Source: Sedimentisphaerales bacterium (GTDB lineage Bacteria > Planctomycetota > Phycisphaerae > Sedimentisphaerales > Anaerobacaceae). Taken from it: DNA of 64,000 nucleotides. The DNA lies in NCBI GenBank assembly GCA_016927855.1, contig JAFGLV010000031.1:103263-167262 (forward strand), in the 5' to 3' direction. The notes under the pieces are model-generated. The model was not told where the DNA came from. It saw nothing but the letters and a program-made list of their open reading frames with translations, and made no database searches. The translations under genes and the position numbers were made by a program. Shown piece after piece: positions 43,787 through 52,103 of this stretch (the stretch's first letter is position 1; every line of letters starts with the position of its first letter).

Positions 43787-44269
43787 ATGAATGCGGTCGA
43801 TCCGAACGCGGCCAGTTTCACGCAGATTCTCTTCTGCACGGATTTCTCCGAGAACGCGGACTTCGCGTTTTCGTTCGCGCTCGACGCTGCGACGCGCCGG
43901 CCGGGCAGCCGGCTGCACCTGCTGCACGTGGTCCCCGAGTCGGACGCCCAGTTCTGGAAGACGTACATCTACGAAGTCGAGGACGTCGACGCCAAGGCGC
44001 GTCACGACGTCGACGAGCGGATCGAGACCTACCGTGCCCGCGTCCCCGCGGGACAGGCCTTCCACGTCGAGATCCGTATCGGCAAGGACTACCAGGAGAT
44101 TCTCGACTTCGCCCGCGCCCAGCAGATCGACCTGATCGTCATGGGCCGCCAGGGCCGCGGCGCATTGCAGAAAGCCTTGTTCGGCAACGTCACCGAAAAG
44201 GTCGTCCGCCGTGCCGACTGCGCCGTCCTCGTCGTCCCGCTGAGCTACCGCAAGAGGCGTACGCCGTGA
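43787..44269 (+). CDS. UspA-domain universal stress protein linked to the TRAP transporter
   Basis: 160 residues with one Usp domain. The start (QILFCTDFSENADFAFSFAL) and the ATP-binding signature GRQGRGALQKALFGNVTEKV with a hydrophobic end (CAVLVVP) are typical of ATP-binding UspA proteins. A UspA protein is encoded with several TRAP systems (for example TeaD with the ectoine importer TeaABC), where it tunes uptake. The same role is plausible here, although a palindrome separates it from dctM by 126 bases. A GGAGGCGATAGAACA leader supports the start. Confidence 0.88.
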   Translation: MNAVDPNAASFTQILFCTDFSENADFAFSFALDAATRRPGSRLHLLHVVPESDAQFWKTYIYEVEDVDAKARHDVDERIETYRARVPAGQAFHVEIRIGKDYQEILDFARAQQIDLIVMGRQGRGALQKALFGNVTEKVVRRADCAVLVVPLSYRKRRTP

Positions 44270-44284
44270 ATGCGTAAATGCGTA

Positions 44285-44342
44285 GATGCGACCAACGCTC
44301 CCACGCTCCCACGCTTCTACGCTTTCACGCTCCAACGCTCCC
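44285..44342. repeat. Degenerate ACGCTCC / ACGCTTC tandem repeat
   Basis: Units of about 8 bases (ACGCTCCC, ACGCTTCT, ACGCTTTC) repeat about six times after the UspA gene. A similar run lies at about 46383-46425 just after the M29-like peptidase gene. Confidence 0.5.
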
Positions 44343-44401
44343 ATGTGGCCCAGCCGCCCCCGGCTGGGGAATATTCGAACGATTCAGCCCCTTCGCAACC
44401 C

Positions 44402-44426
44402 GTAGGGGCGAATAATCATTCGCCCT
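44402..44426. repeat. Single arm of the family A palindrome
   Basis: GTAGGGGCGAATAATCATTC followed by GCCCT, without the usual inverse partner nearby. Confidence 0.6.
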
Positions 44427-44539
44427 CCGTGCGACAGTGGCACAGCACGAATCCCGCTCTTCCTCGGGGACGCTGTCCCCGAACCCCTGGCATTTTTCGC
44501 GTTGGGCCAATAGCATGTTGACCGTTCGCAGTGGCGTCT

Positions 44540-44770
44540 GTAGGGGCAACCCCCTGTGGTTGCCCAGAGCCTGCCCTGAGCCCCGTCGAATGGGGCGGGC
44601 ACAGGGACCCGCCCCTACCCGTCGCGTTTCAAGTGTCAAGTCTGAAGTGTCAAGCTTGGGGATGGCCCCCTTTCCTTCTCCGCCATCCCCAAGCCCGTCC
44701 CGATGTCCATCGGGTCGCCCTTGAGGCTGCCACCCTGTCTTCACACTTGGCCCTTCACACTTCAAACTCG
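44540..44770. repeat. Compound repeat: family B palindrome plus TTCAAGTGTCAAG element
   Basis: A family B palindrome (44540-44618), with an inner AGCCTGCCCTGAGCCCCGTC variant, is followed by GTCGCGTTTCAAGTGTCAAG. An inverted CTTCACACTT element closes the unit near 44770. The same order occurs at 46234-46376. The rest of the 44270-45024 gap holds short stems but no gene I can support. Confidence 0.65.
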
Positions 44771-45024
44771 CTTCTTATGCCCTCACGGGCACACTACCAA
44801 CAGCCCGCGCCGCCGTGCCCGACTCTTTCCATTTTCCCCTTATCCCGCCCCGTCTTCCTGCCGATAAACAGACCGAATGGAAGTATTGCCGAGGGAAACA
44901 GAAGCACAGCGGATTCCCAGGAATGAAGACGCCGCGTACTGATTGACGGGAATATGCCCATGTACGTGGCTACGCCACTGTGCTGCTTACAGAGTTGGAC
45001 TGCCACGATTGGAGGTGGATTCCG

Positions 45025-45627
45025 ATGGGAGTATTCGTGTTCGTAGTGATCGTAGTGATCGCGACATGCGTTGTTGTCGGGCTATGGCGTGAGCGCAAGC
45101 GGCAGGCGCTCCTTCAGGAGATATCGGAAACGGGGCAGGTATTGTGTGAGATCATCCCAAAACGTTTTTTGGTGCAGCCGTGTCCCAGATGCCAGGAGGC
45201 GACGATGCGGCTCCTGGAATTCAGTCCGCATGCTCGGTCCATTCACTACCAGTGTGCTCATTGCAACAAGAAGATGTACGCCACGGCCGGAACGCCTGAT
45301 GCATCTGAGATACTCTCACTCTGGAATAACCTCGTAGACCTCACCACCCAGTATGGGCGAATGTCGAATGCCCACCCGGTGGCCTCGGTAGTGTTCGAGA
45401 CCGTGCTGGCGCCCTTGCCATACGAACAGACGAGCCGCACGCCAATACCTGAGGGTGTGCGCAGTGAGGTATGGCGCCGTGATGGAGGCCGCTGCGTCGA
45501 GTGCGGTTCACAGAACAACTTACAGTTCGACCACATTATTCCTGTGTCACGTGGTGGCGCGACCTCGGCGCAGAACTTGCAGCTGTTGTGCCAGAAGTGC
45601 AATCTCAGAAAAGGGGCAAGGGTCTAA
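45025..45627 (+). CDS. Membrane-anchored zinc-ribbon HNH endonuclease
   Basis: 200 residues. A single N-terminal membrane helix (about 2-23, [19 protein letters not shown]) is followed by a basic stretch. A zinc ribbon comes next (about 53-83, CPRC and CAHC pairs 24 residues apart), then an HNH nuclease domain at the C-terminus (about 150-200): [16 protein letters not shown] with the catalytic His, and [10 protein letters not shown]. The ATG at 45025 has GGAGG 9 bases upstream. HNH domains nick or cut DNA; tethering to the membrane is unusual and would place the nuclease on the cytoplasmic side if the basic flank stays inside. It begins an accessory, repeat-bounded region. Confidence 0.75.
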   Translation: MGVFVFVVIVVIATCVVVGLWRERKRQALLQEISETGQVLCEIIPKRFLVQPCPRCQEATMRLLEFSPHARSIHYQCAHCNKKMYATAGTPDASEILSLWNNLVDLTTQYGRMSNAHPVASVVFETVLAPLPYEQTSRTPIPEGVRSEVWRRDGGRCVECGSQNNLQFDHIIPVSRGGATSAQNLQLLCQKCNLRKGARV

Positions 45628-45708
45628 CCGAGCAACCGGGTAGGGTGCGCCATGCACACTGCTTCCAAACGTGCGCGGATCTACGTCACTTGGTTACAGG
45701 AGAAGAAG

Positions 45709-45948
45709 ATGTTAACATGCCCATTCTTCGAGACAGGTACACGGACCTTCCGCAGGAACCCTATCAGACCTGACAGACAACCTCTTCCCGCTCAGAGCGT
45801 CACGTATGCATGGTGCGAGCATCCTAAACACTCCCCGATAGACAAAGAAGATGCCACGGATCGCTTCATTAACGGTGCCTTTGTTCTAAAATGTGAAGGC
45901 GACCCTGAAAGATGTCAACTTACGCCCGAAGAATACAGCGATATGTGA
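45709..45948 (+). CDS. Small cysteine-containing hypothetical protein
   Basis: 79 residues from the ATG at 45709, preceded by AGGAG at about 7 bases. Four cysteines (MLTCPF, YAWCEHP, VLKCEGD, ERCQLT) could bind a metal or form a compact fold. It follows the HNH gene by 81 bases on the same strand. No family was recognised. Confidence 0.5.
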   Translation: MLTCPFFETGTRTFRRNPIRPDRQPLPAQSVTYAWCEHPKHSPIDKEDATDRFINGAFVLKCEGDPERCQLTPEEYSDM

Positions 45949-46233
45949 GTCAAGCCACCCATTAGCCTTGTGGTCTTGCGGGGGCGTGCTCCATGCGCCT
46001 TTTCCGAACGATGCCGAATCGGTGTGCGGGGCACACCCTACGGGAATCACATCCCGCATGGCGAGGCGATGAACATGCCATTGGTTCAATGCGACAAATG
46101 CCATCCACTCTGTTCCGCGCCGGGACCGGCGCGCGGCCGAAAGGGCTCGGCGGGTCCTTGCCGGTAGGGCGGGAGGATGGACTCTGCGGCCTTTGCGGTT
46201 AAATGCTTGTGTTTTAGCGGCTTACATGTGTCT

Positions 46234-46376
46234 GTAGGGGCAACCCCCTGTGGTTGCCCGGGGCGGGCACGGGGACCCGCCCCTACCTGTCGCGCTTCAG
46301 GTGTCAAGTTCGAAGTTTCAAGTGGCGTGACCGCAGGTTCGATCCTTCACACTTGACACGTCACACTTCCAACTCG
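46234..46376. repeat. Compound repeat: family B palindrome plus TTCAAG-type element
   Basis: Family B palindrome at 46234-46286, then CTGTCGCGCTTCAGGTGTCAAG and an inverted CTTCACACTTGACACGTC end at about 46376. It is the second copy of the arrangement at 44540-44770. Together with the ACGCTT run it fills most of the 45949-46419 gap, which has no gene I can support. Confidence 0.65.
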
Positions 46377-46419
46377 CCGGCCAACGCTTGGACGCTTCTA
46401 CGCTTACGCGCTCCGACGC

Positions 46420-47436
46420 TTACAGCCGGAACCGGCCTTTCTCCATCAGTGTCTTTCCATCGACGGTGATCGTCGGGGCGATGATGACGCCGTCGACGTG
46501 AGCTTTGCTGTCCCATTTGGCGCCGGTCTTGCCGGGCAGGGGGCTGCCGAAGGCGATGTGGACGCCGGGGAATTTCTCGTCCTGGAGCAGGTTGTAGATC
46601 AGCTTGGTCAGGCCGGTGTTCGTGCCGATCGCAAACTCCCCGACCCGGCTGCTGTTTTCATCGGTCTCGAAAACGTACTGGCCGAACTCCGTTAGCAGTT
46701 GCTCGTTGTCGCAGCGCAGCGTCTCGCGCAGCGCCCGGCCGTCTTTCACCTCCACCGTCACAGGCGTCTGCGCCAGCGAGCCATACTTCTCGGTGAAGAA
46801 GTCGCCCAGGCAGCCGTCGATGACCACGGTTCCGTTGAGCGTGACCGGCGAGGTGAAGACCTCGCCGTCGGGCAGGTTCTTCCAGCGGCCGGGCTGGACG
46901 TCGCCATCACTGATCGTCCATTTCAGCGACGGACTGAACCCGGCGGTGAAGTCGCAGCCTTTGTCGGTCGCGACGCGGATCGTCTTGGCGTCCTTGACGC
47001 GCTCGTAAACGAGCTTGCTAACCCGTTGGATCTCGACGTAGTCGCTACACATCCCGTCGCACATGATCTCTTCAGTGATCCCGATCATGTGCGCGTGGCG
47101 CAGCTTCTTGTTTGCTTCGATGGTCTTGATCATCGGCTGGCGAAACGTCGCGAGCTCGCCCTTGGCGCCCTGGGCCGCGTAGATGCTCACGTCCGCCGCG
47201 GCCATCGCCTGCGCAACCTCCGGCGGGAACGGAATCGGCCGTGTGCCGAAGTCCTCCATCACGAAAAAGTCGATGCGCTCGGTAATCTCGCGTACCGCCG
47301 TGCGCAGCGCGTCGCCGATCCGGCGCGTCTCGGTGTCGGTAATGATGACGGCCCGCTCGCCTGCCTTGACCTTCAGACAATTCTCAACTGCCTGCCTGAC
47401 CCCGTCTGCCAACGTCCCCACGATTCGCACCTCCAT
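46420..47436 (-). CDS. M29-like aminopeptidase family protein
   Basis: 338 residues from the ATG at 47436. The C-terminal half has the M29 (thermophilic aminopeptidase) layout: GEFAIGTN with a metal-binding Glu, then VHIAFGSPLPGKTGAKWDSKAHVDGVI with two His and an Asp as further ligands. The N-terminal half (LKVKAGERAVIITDTETRRIGDALRTA) has the Rossmann-like domain normal to the family. Members are Zn- or Co-dependent cytoplasmic aminopeptidases. It is shorter than typical M29 proteins (about 370-410), matching a compact subgroup. A start at 47472 is possible but adds residues without a better ribosome site. Confidence 0.75.
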   Translation of the reverse strand: MEVRIVGTLADGVRQAVENCLKVKAGERAVIITDTETRRIGDALRTAVREITERIDFFVMEDFGTRPIPFPPEVAQAMAAADVSIYAAQGAKGELATFRQPMIKTIEANKKLRHAHMIGITEEIMCDGMCSDYVEIQRVSKLVYERVKDAKTIRVATDKGCDFTAGFSPSLKWTISDGDVQPGRWKNLPDGEVFTSPVTLNGTVVIDGCLGDFFTEKYGSLAQTPVTVEVKDGRALRETLRCDNEQLLTEFGQYVFETDENSSRVGEFAIGTNTGLTKLIYNLLQDEKFPGVHIAFGSPLPGKTGAKWDSKAHVDGVIIAPTITVDGKTLMEKGRFRL

Positions 47437-47569
47437 AGCATCGTAGAACCCCGATCCACATTGGCAATACACGTCAACCTACCCTACGAGACTGAATTCT
47501 GCAAGGTTTGCCGTGGAAGAGTCCCTCGTTCTCTTCTAGCCTTGTATGCAGACCTCTCGATCGTTGAGA

Positions 47570-47980
47570 TCAGTCTACATCTTTCATCTTGGCCTCCGGT
47601 GACTGCCTATGTGCCCTTTCGAATAGTCTCATGGCCTGAGGGACGTCTATTTCGTTCGTCTTCAGTTTCATATGTACGATGTCGTACTCACGTGCTCTCT
47701 TGTCGTGGAATAGCTGTCGCTGCTTCCACTTCAGCTCATGAGATAATATCGGCAGAGAAAAGGTGGCCACGGAGCACACAGCAATGGCTACTGTTATCCA
47801 GTATTTCGGGTTTTCACCGAAATATACTTGGCAAAAGGCAAGTACGAACACCAGGAAGCTGCAAGTCCTAGCGCACCAGGAAGCACCAAGGCACAAGCAT
47901 CGGTTGAGTTTCTCCCAACGCCATTGCCACCCTATTTCCTGATCGAGTTTCTCGAGCAGCATGTCACGCTTGTCCATCAT
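47570..47980 (-). CDS. Two-helix membrane protein, SLATT-like in layout
   Basis: 136 residues. A helical N-terminus (about 1-30) is followed by two adjacent transmembrane helices (about 36-53 and 60-80, CSFLVFVLAFCQVYF and WITVAIAVCSVATFSLPIL) and a long charged helix (about 84-130). This resembles SLATT-type proteins, pore-forming effectors of nucleotide-signalling defence, but no specific motif proves it. The sequence is AT-richer than its neighbours. It lies 120 bases downstream of the larger unknown gene on the same strand, so the two may be co-transcribed. The start could be either of two adjacent ATGs. Confidence 0.5.
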   Translation of the reverse strand: MMDKRDMLLEKLDQEIGWQWRWEKLNRCLCLGASWCARTCSFLVFVLAFCQVYFGENPKYWITVAIAVCSVATFSLPILSHELKWKQRQLFHDKRAREYDIVHMKLKTNEIDVPQAMRLFERAHRQSPEAKMKDVD

Positions 47981-48100
47981 CCTCGGCCAATTCTTACAAA
48001 GAGGAGCGCAGACCTTATAGGCAACGAATCGTACGGCTCATCGCACATCGCGGCCGCTTCATGGTGTTTGATAGCCACGACAGCATTCTATCTGCGCTAG

Positions 48101-49198
48101 CTAAGCGGAAATCCTCCAGAGCAAGTACATGGGATTTTCCTGTAGCTCTGTCTTATTCTCGATATTCTCGCGGAGGTGGTCCAGGTACATGATAGCCGCC
48201 TGCGATAACGACAGGGTCGGACCAAGCAAGTCTATGCCAGGGTCGTTCACAAATGCCGCTAAGATTGTCGGGAGCGATATGAACGCTATTCTCTGAAGAT
48301 CAATGAAACGCATCTTCTTGATCTTGCGGTGTGCACGTTTGACTTCGTCGATGCCGGCTCGAATACTCTCGTTCATCAAGCTCATCTGTCTATCGAAACT
48401 ACTGGAGCCTGCGGCCAAATCCATAGAGTTCATCGCTTGCATCATATGCATGCGAAATCTCTCGAAGCATTCTCGCTCATCCTCTTTGATTCGCTGAAGT
48501 GTCGGCAAGTCTACGTTCGCCATCATTGGCAAGTCTATTCTTTGGATCGCGCGAGCCACGTTATCATCCAGGTACGACTGTTTTTCGGGTAAGAGCCTAT
48601 AGGCATGGTAGACCGACTGGAAATTCAGGCCCTTCGCGTAGAGATACTGCTCCCAAGACGCAGGAGGTACAAGAGGGCAGTACATCACTTGACCGGACAG
48701 GGTCAATTCTCGTCCCTCAGTGACGCACCAGTGCGCTACGTTCTCTGATAGGAGGGGGAAGCTTCCCGTCGCAGGGACGCCATCCCATGATCCATCAGCG
48801 AGCCTTGCCCTTGAGCCACTGGCGAGAATCGCCCGCCCGCCCAACACCATATGAGGTGGGACCGTCTTGCCGCGTAGTGCCGTGTATGTATATTCCTCCT
48901 TGGGGAACCACGCGGGCACAACGAACGCGCAAAACGTCGGCTCGGTTTCTATGTTGGCATGGTTCAGGATTACAATATCGGCAAAGAGGAGGCCTCGTTT
49001 GACCAACTCGCCTATATTCTCGTTTTCGAGAGGAGAAAAGACGAGCTTGTACCCATCGAAGGAGGAGATGGCTGTCACCGCTTCGCGTCTTCTCTCATTG
49101 AAGAACAGGCTAACAAGCGGAGGTTGTATTCGATGGTCCGGTAGGATATCAACCGTCTCAAGGAATTCCCGATTGATCTGCCTGACAGACGATCTCAT
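48101..49198 (-). CDS. Unknown protein of an AT-richer two-gene block
   Basis: 365 residues. The N-terminal third (REAVTAISSFDGYKLVFSP, ELVKRGLLFADIVILNH) looks like an alpha/beta domain. The middle (LDDNVARAIQRIDLPMMANV, RIKEDERECFERFRMHMMQA) is helical, and the end has a possible hydrophobic hairpin (about 310-335, IAFISLPTILAAFV). There is no signal peptide and no recognised motif. GAGG lies 7 bases before the ATG. Base composition sets it and the next gene apart from the GC-rich surroundings, suggesting transfer. Function unknown; linkage to a small two-helix membrane protein would suit a sensor/effector pair, which is conjecture. Confidence 0.65.
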   Translation of the reverse strand: MRSSVRQINREFLETVDILPDHRIQPPLVSLFFNERRREAVTAISSFDGYKLVFSPLENENIGELVKRGLLFADIVILNHANIETEPTFCAFVVPAWFPKEEYTYTALRGKTVPPHMVLGGRAILASGSRARLADGSWDGVPATGSFPLLSENVAHWCVTEGRELTLSGQVMYCPLVPPASWEQYLYAKGLNFQSVYHAYRLLPEKQSYLDDNVARAIQRIDLPMMANVDLPTLQRIKEDERECFERFRMHMMQAMNSMDLAAGSSSFDRQMSLMNESIRAGIDEVKRAHRKIKKMRFIDLQRIAFISLPTILAAFVNDPGIDLLGPTLSLSQAAIMYLDHLRENIENKTELQENPMYLLWRISA

Positions 49199-49414
49199 CT
49201 CGGTTCCTCACTCGCTACCCAAGTGCGCTCGGCCTGCGATTCTTCGAAAACAGGCAGAATGCGTGTCTGCCCACCACGAGGATATTCTACACCGAGTCGA
49301 CACGTGCCACAAGAATCCTGCTCTTGATTATTTGTCTGAGTCCGGTCTATCGTCCTGTTCTCAACACGGTATACTATTGGGCAGCCTTTTTGCCTGTTGA
49401 AGGAGAACCATTCG

Positions 49415-49627
49415 ATGAAGAAATATCACATGGATTACATTGAGGACAAAGAACTCTTCAAGGCTGTGATGTTCGCCCGCAGGTTGATCAGGCAAGGCAC
49501 CAAACCTGGTCTTGCGAACAGTCGTGCTGCGAGATACTACCGATTGTCGGTCGCTGATGTTGCGAGGTACACAGGCCAAACCGGCGGAAGAACCCGGGCG
49601 TCGCAGAAGAGACGGGCCGACCAGTAG
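49415..49627 (+). CDS. Small basic hypothetical protein
   Basis: 70 residues from the ATG at 49415, with AAGGAG 9 bases upstream. It reads as a helical, strongly basic protein: ARRLIRQGTKPGLANSRAA, then YYRLSVADVARYTGQTGGR and a Lys/Arg tail. The middle could be a small helix-turn-helix-like DNA-binding fold. No family was recognised. Confidence 0.55.
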   Translation: MKKYHMDYIEDKELFKAVMFARRLIRQGTKPGLANSRAARYYRLSVADVARYTGQTGGRTRASQKRRADQ

Positions 49628-50136
49628 GTTCTGCCCGAATATGCCAGCCTGCGGCATCTTTGGATCATCACTGGTGCAAACGGTACCAAATAGGCCGTGT
49701 GTTTCTGCGACAGGCTCGGAACTCAGCGAAGGGGCAAGCGTTCGAATGCCCTACGGGCGGTGAGAAGCAGGGCGGCCAGGATAAGGCAAGAGGATCGAGT
49801 TGGGCCCATGGTGGCTTCCTTGTGAATACCCTGATCGCGGGCGTGGGCGAGTGATTATTCGCCCCTACGAGCGCCGCTGACCTCCGGGTAGAATCTAACC
49901 GCACCGGGTTCCTGATACAAGAGGCACGCCGGAGCGGGTGACCTGCCCTACGGATGGTGGGGGCGGGAAGGGAGAGAAATCGTGGCACAGACCGTAGAAA
50001 ACGCAGGTTGACGGTCCTTTCCGCCGAGGAGCTCTGACCGCTTGTTGGCTCCCCGTAGATGACACATTCTCTGGCATTCACCGTGAAAGGAGGATACAAT
50101 GCACTTTCGTATGGCGATTGCCTGGAGGATCGACTC
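49628..50136. other. Gene-poor stretch
   Basis: About 500 bases with no supported gene. It holds one family A arm (49845-49868, ending ATTATTCGCCCCTAC) and a GGGTAGAATCTAACC segment near 49886 resembling a -10 box. The rest shows no clear structure. Confidence 0.4.
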
Positions 50137-50319
50137 ATGAAAGTGATGTATGACCGCGAGACGGATACGCTGACGGTGGCCTTTTCGGATTCACCCGTAG
50201 CGGAGAGCGACGAAGACAAGCCCGGCGTGATTCTAGATTGCGACGCGGCGGGTAATCTCGTGTCACTGGAGATTCTCGATGCTTCCCGCCGCGGCATGGT
50301 GCCGAACAGAATCGAGTAG
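50137..50319 (+). CDS. DUF2283 family small protein
   Basis: 60 residues, the usual size of DUF2283 proteins: [20 protein letters not shown], then [20 protein letters not shown]. This is the typical beta-hairpin-rich start and the D..G.LV.LEILDAS ending. Family function is unknown. GGAGG lies 8 bases before the ATG. In-frame codons upstream are not preceded by a ribosome site. It is 31 bases upstream of the next lipoprotein-like gene on the same strand. Confidence 0.85.
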   Translation: MKVMYDRETDTLTVAFSDSPVAESDEDKPGVILDCDAAGNLVSLEILDASRRGMVPNRIE

Positions 50320-50350
50320 GTTGCAGAGTTCTTGTTGAGGTCAGTACAGT

Positions 50351-51046
50351 ATGAAAGCAACGGTCGTCATCGTGGGCGTGGTGTGCAGCGTGGTTGCGAA
50401 AGGTTGCGCGCCGCATCAATCCGAGTCGCCTCAGTTTACCGAAGAGCAGTACAATCGTTACTACGAAGCGAAAGAGGCAGCTCTGGAGCGACTCCTGGGT
50501 CCAATGCATGATATAGTCGGTCATGCCATTGTCCCGTTCGGAGTCACGCGCGGCAACGTCGACATGTTCAACTTCCCGAACGGTATCGCCGGAACGGGTT
50601 TCGCCACGATGGAGCTGATCGAGCCTGACGGGCGCGGTCCTAAGCCCAATCGCATCGGCACCTATGAACTCGTCACCTTCACGAAGCTGGAAATGCCCGC
50701 GGCCCGAGACAACAGCCTTCCCTTCTATAAGATCGAGCGCCGGATGTGCCAGATCATGACGACCATCGGCTACTACTCCTACGAGGCCGTGCTCAATCCG
50801 GGCGAAACCGGCGAAATCCCGGCCGATGGAGATGATCTGGGTCTGTGTCTCATCTTCGATGAGTATCGCAATGACGGCGCCGGCCTTGAAATCGATGGGC
50901 GAAGGCACTGCTTGCTCTTGTGCACTGAAGTCTTCCGCAGCGAGATGGAGTACGCCATGCACCACGGCAGCGAGGTGGTCCTGAGCAAGTTGAAAGACGC
51001 CGGGTACTATCCTTACAGTGACCTCGACAGGGAGCCTGTCTTCTGA
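50351..51046 (+). CDS. Putative lipoprotein with a suppressor-of-fused (SUFU)-like domain
   Basis: 231 residues. The N-terminus (VVIVGVVCSVVAKGC) is a signal with a weak lipobox, Cys about 19. The body has the order seen in SUFU-type proteins: NVDMFNFPNGIAGTGFATMEL, GTYELVTFTKLEMP, then LGLCLIFDEYR and a C-terminal VLSKLKDAGYYPYSDLDR. In bacteria SUFU-like domains appear in immunity or signalling settings. The match is by pattern only, so the name is tentative. It could be co-transcribed with the DUF2283 gene. Confidence 0.5.
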   Translation: MKATVVIVGVVCSVVAKGCAPHQSESPQFTEEQYNRYYEAKEAALERLLGPMHDIVGHAIVPFGVTRGNVDMFNFPNGIAGTGFATMELIEPDGRGPKPNRIGTYELVTFTKLEMPAARDNSLPFYKIERRMCQIMTTIGYYSYEAVLNPGETGEIPADGDDLGLCLIFDEYRNDGAGLEIDGRRHCLLLCTEVFRSEMEYAMHHGSEVVLSKLKDAGYYPYSDLDREPVF

Positions 51047-51072
51047 ACGAACGTGGCTCCGCCGCGCCAGTG

Positions 51073-51693
51073 TCAGTCAAAATCGGTCGGCAGGGCGGGG
51101 TTGCGGTAGTGCTCAAACATGCGGGCGATCTGCTCGGGCAGGGTCCGGCTGATCGACAGCTCGGGCAGGGCGTCTTCGGCGAAGAAGTCCACGCCGGTGG
51201 TTTCGTAGCTTTCCCTCGCCTGGCCGCCGGTGATCTCGCAGAGGAAGAACAGCTTGTAGATGTGAAACGGCATGAGCGGCACGTGCGCGTGCTTGCTGCG
51301 ATCGTAGACCGCCGCGAGCTTCGTCACGCGGACCTCGAAACCCGACTCCTCGCGCACCTCGCGGACCGCCGCTTCGGAAGGGCTCTGCCACGGATCGGCC
51401 CATCCGCCGGGCAGGGTCCAGCCGCCGTCGATCATCTCTCTGACCAGCAGGACCTTGTTGTCGCGGAACGCCACGCCGCGCACGTCGACCTTGGGCGTAG
51501 CATAGCCTTCCTCTCGTGAGAGCAGGTCCAGCACGGACTTGCGGTCGAGCTCGAAGCCGGTTGCCATCATCTCGGCCGCGACCGTGCGGATCTGCTCGTA
51601 CCGCTCGATTTCGTAAGGCAAGTCACAGTAGGTCAAGCCATCCTGTGCCAGTGCGGCCAGTTGCTTGGCCCATCGAAGCCAGTTCGGTTCCAT
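51073..51693 (-). CDS. NUDIX hydrolase (N-terminal-domain subgroup)
   Basis: 206 residues. An N-terminal helical domain (about 1-65, RWAKQLAALAQDGLTYC, PYEIERYEQIR) is typical of the subgroup annotated NUDIX hydrolase N-terminal. The Nudix box is LPGGWADPWQSPSEAAVREVREESGF, shown here by its ends: GGWAD near residue 95 and REVREESGF near 110. In place of the usual GxxxxxE start the box has Trp-Gln, but the metal-binding REVREE core is intact. Such enzymes hydrolyse nucleoside-diphosphate compounds, often ADP-ribose. It stands alone. Confidence 0.88.
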   Translation of the reverse strand: MEPNWLRWAKQLAALAQDGLTYCDLPYEIERYEQIRTVAAEMMATGFELDRKSVLDLLSREEGYATPKVDVRGVAFRDNKVLLVREMIDGGWTLPGGWADPWQSPSEAAVREVREESGFEVRVTKLAAVYDRSKHAHVPLMPFHIYKLFFLCEITGGQARESYETTGVDFFAEDALPELSISRTLPEQIARMFEHYRNPALPTDFD

Positions 51694-51815
51694 GTGTCCG
51701 TCTTCCTGTCGTCAGTGTCAGGTTGTGTGACCGCAACGACTGTCGCGGCCTTATAAGAGTGACAGATGTCCGGCTCGACTGCAACGAGGAACTCAGCGAT
51801 GGCAAGCCGATCGGT

Positions 51816-52011
51816 GCGGTACATGTGTATGGGTAGATTCTGCCGGCCAATGACCCTGTTTGTCATTTCGACTGGAGGACTGCCGCAGGCGGACCGAAAC
51901 GGAGAAATCTGGGCGGGGACTAAGGACCGTTTCAATCGCAGCCAGATGTCTCGGCTCCGCTCGACATGACAAAAGGGCCAATCATCCGGGTGACCTACAA
52001 CCGTACAATGC
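51816..52011. repeat. Compound palindromic element, copy 1 (CHVERSRDI type)
   Basis: Imperfect outer arms (about 51816-51835 and ACCTACAACCGTACAATGC at 51993-52011) surround a core starting TGTCATTTCGACTGGAGG and ending CTCCGCTCGACATGACA. The core's minus strand reads CHVERSRDI, a peptide known from translated repeats in many genomes. It occupies half of the 51694-52103 gap. Copy 2 is at 54020-54236. Confidence 0.65.
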
Positions 52012-52103
52012 ATCCTGGGCAGATGTTGACAGACACGCCACCGAGCGTTACCGTACTCGGGCAGTACGACAACATGCGGCTCTATAAATAGGAGCGGAGA
52101 ATC

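Noticed and set aside
44794..45006. 70-codon minus-strand frame with a hydrophobic stretch
   Set aside because: GTG start without a ribosome site, overlaps the leader of the HNH gene, and has no recognisable motif.
46306..46376. tRNA-like GGTTCGATCC near 46337
   Set aside because: The T-arm-like bases lie in a TTCAAG-type repeat and no acceptor, D-arm or anticodon arm can be folded around them.
49668..50360. 230-codon minus-strand frame
   Set aside because: It overlaps the DUF2283 gene in antisense and includes translated repeat sequence (GANNHSPTP).
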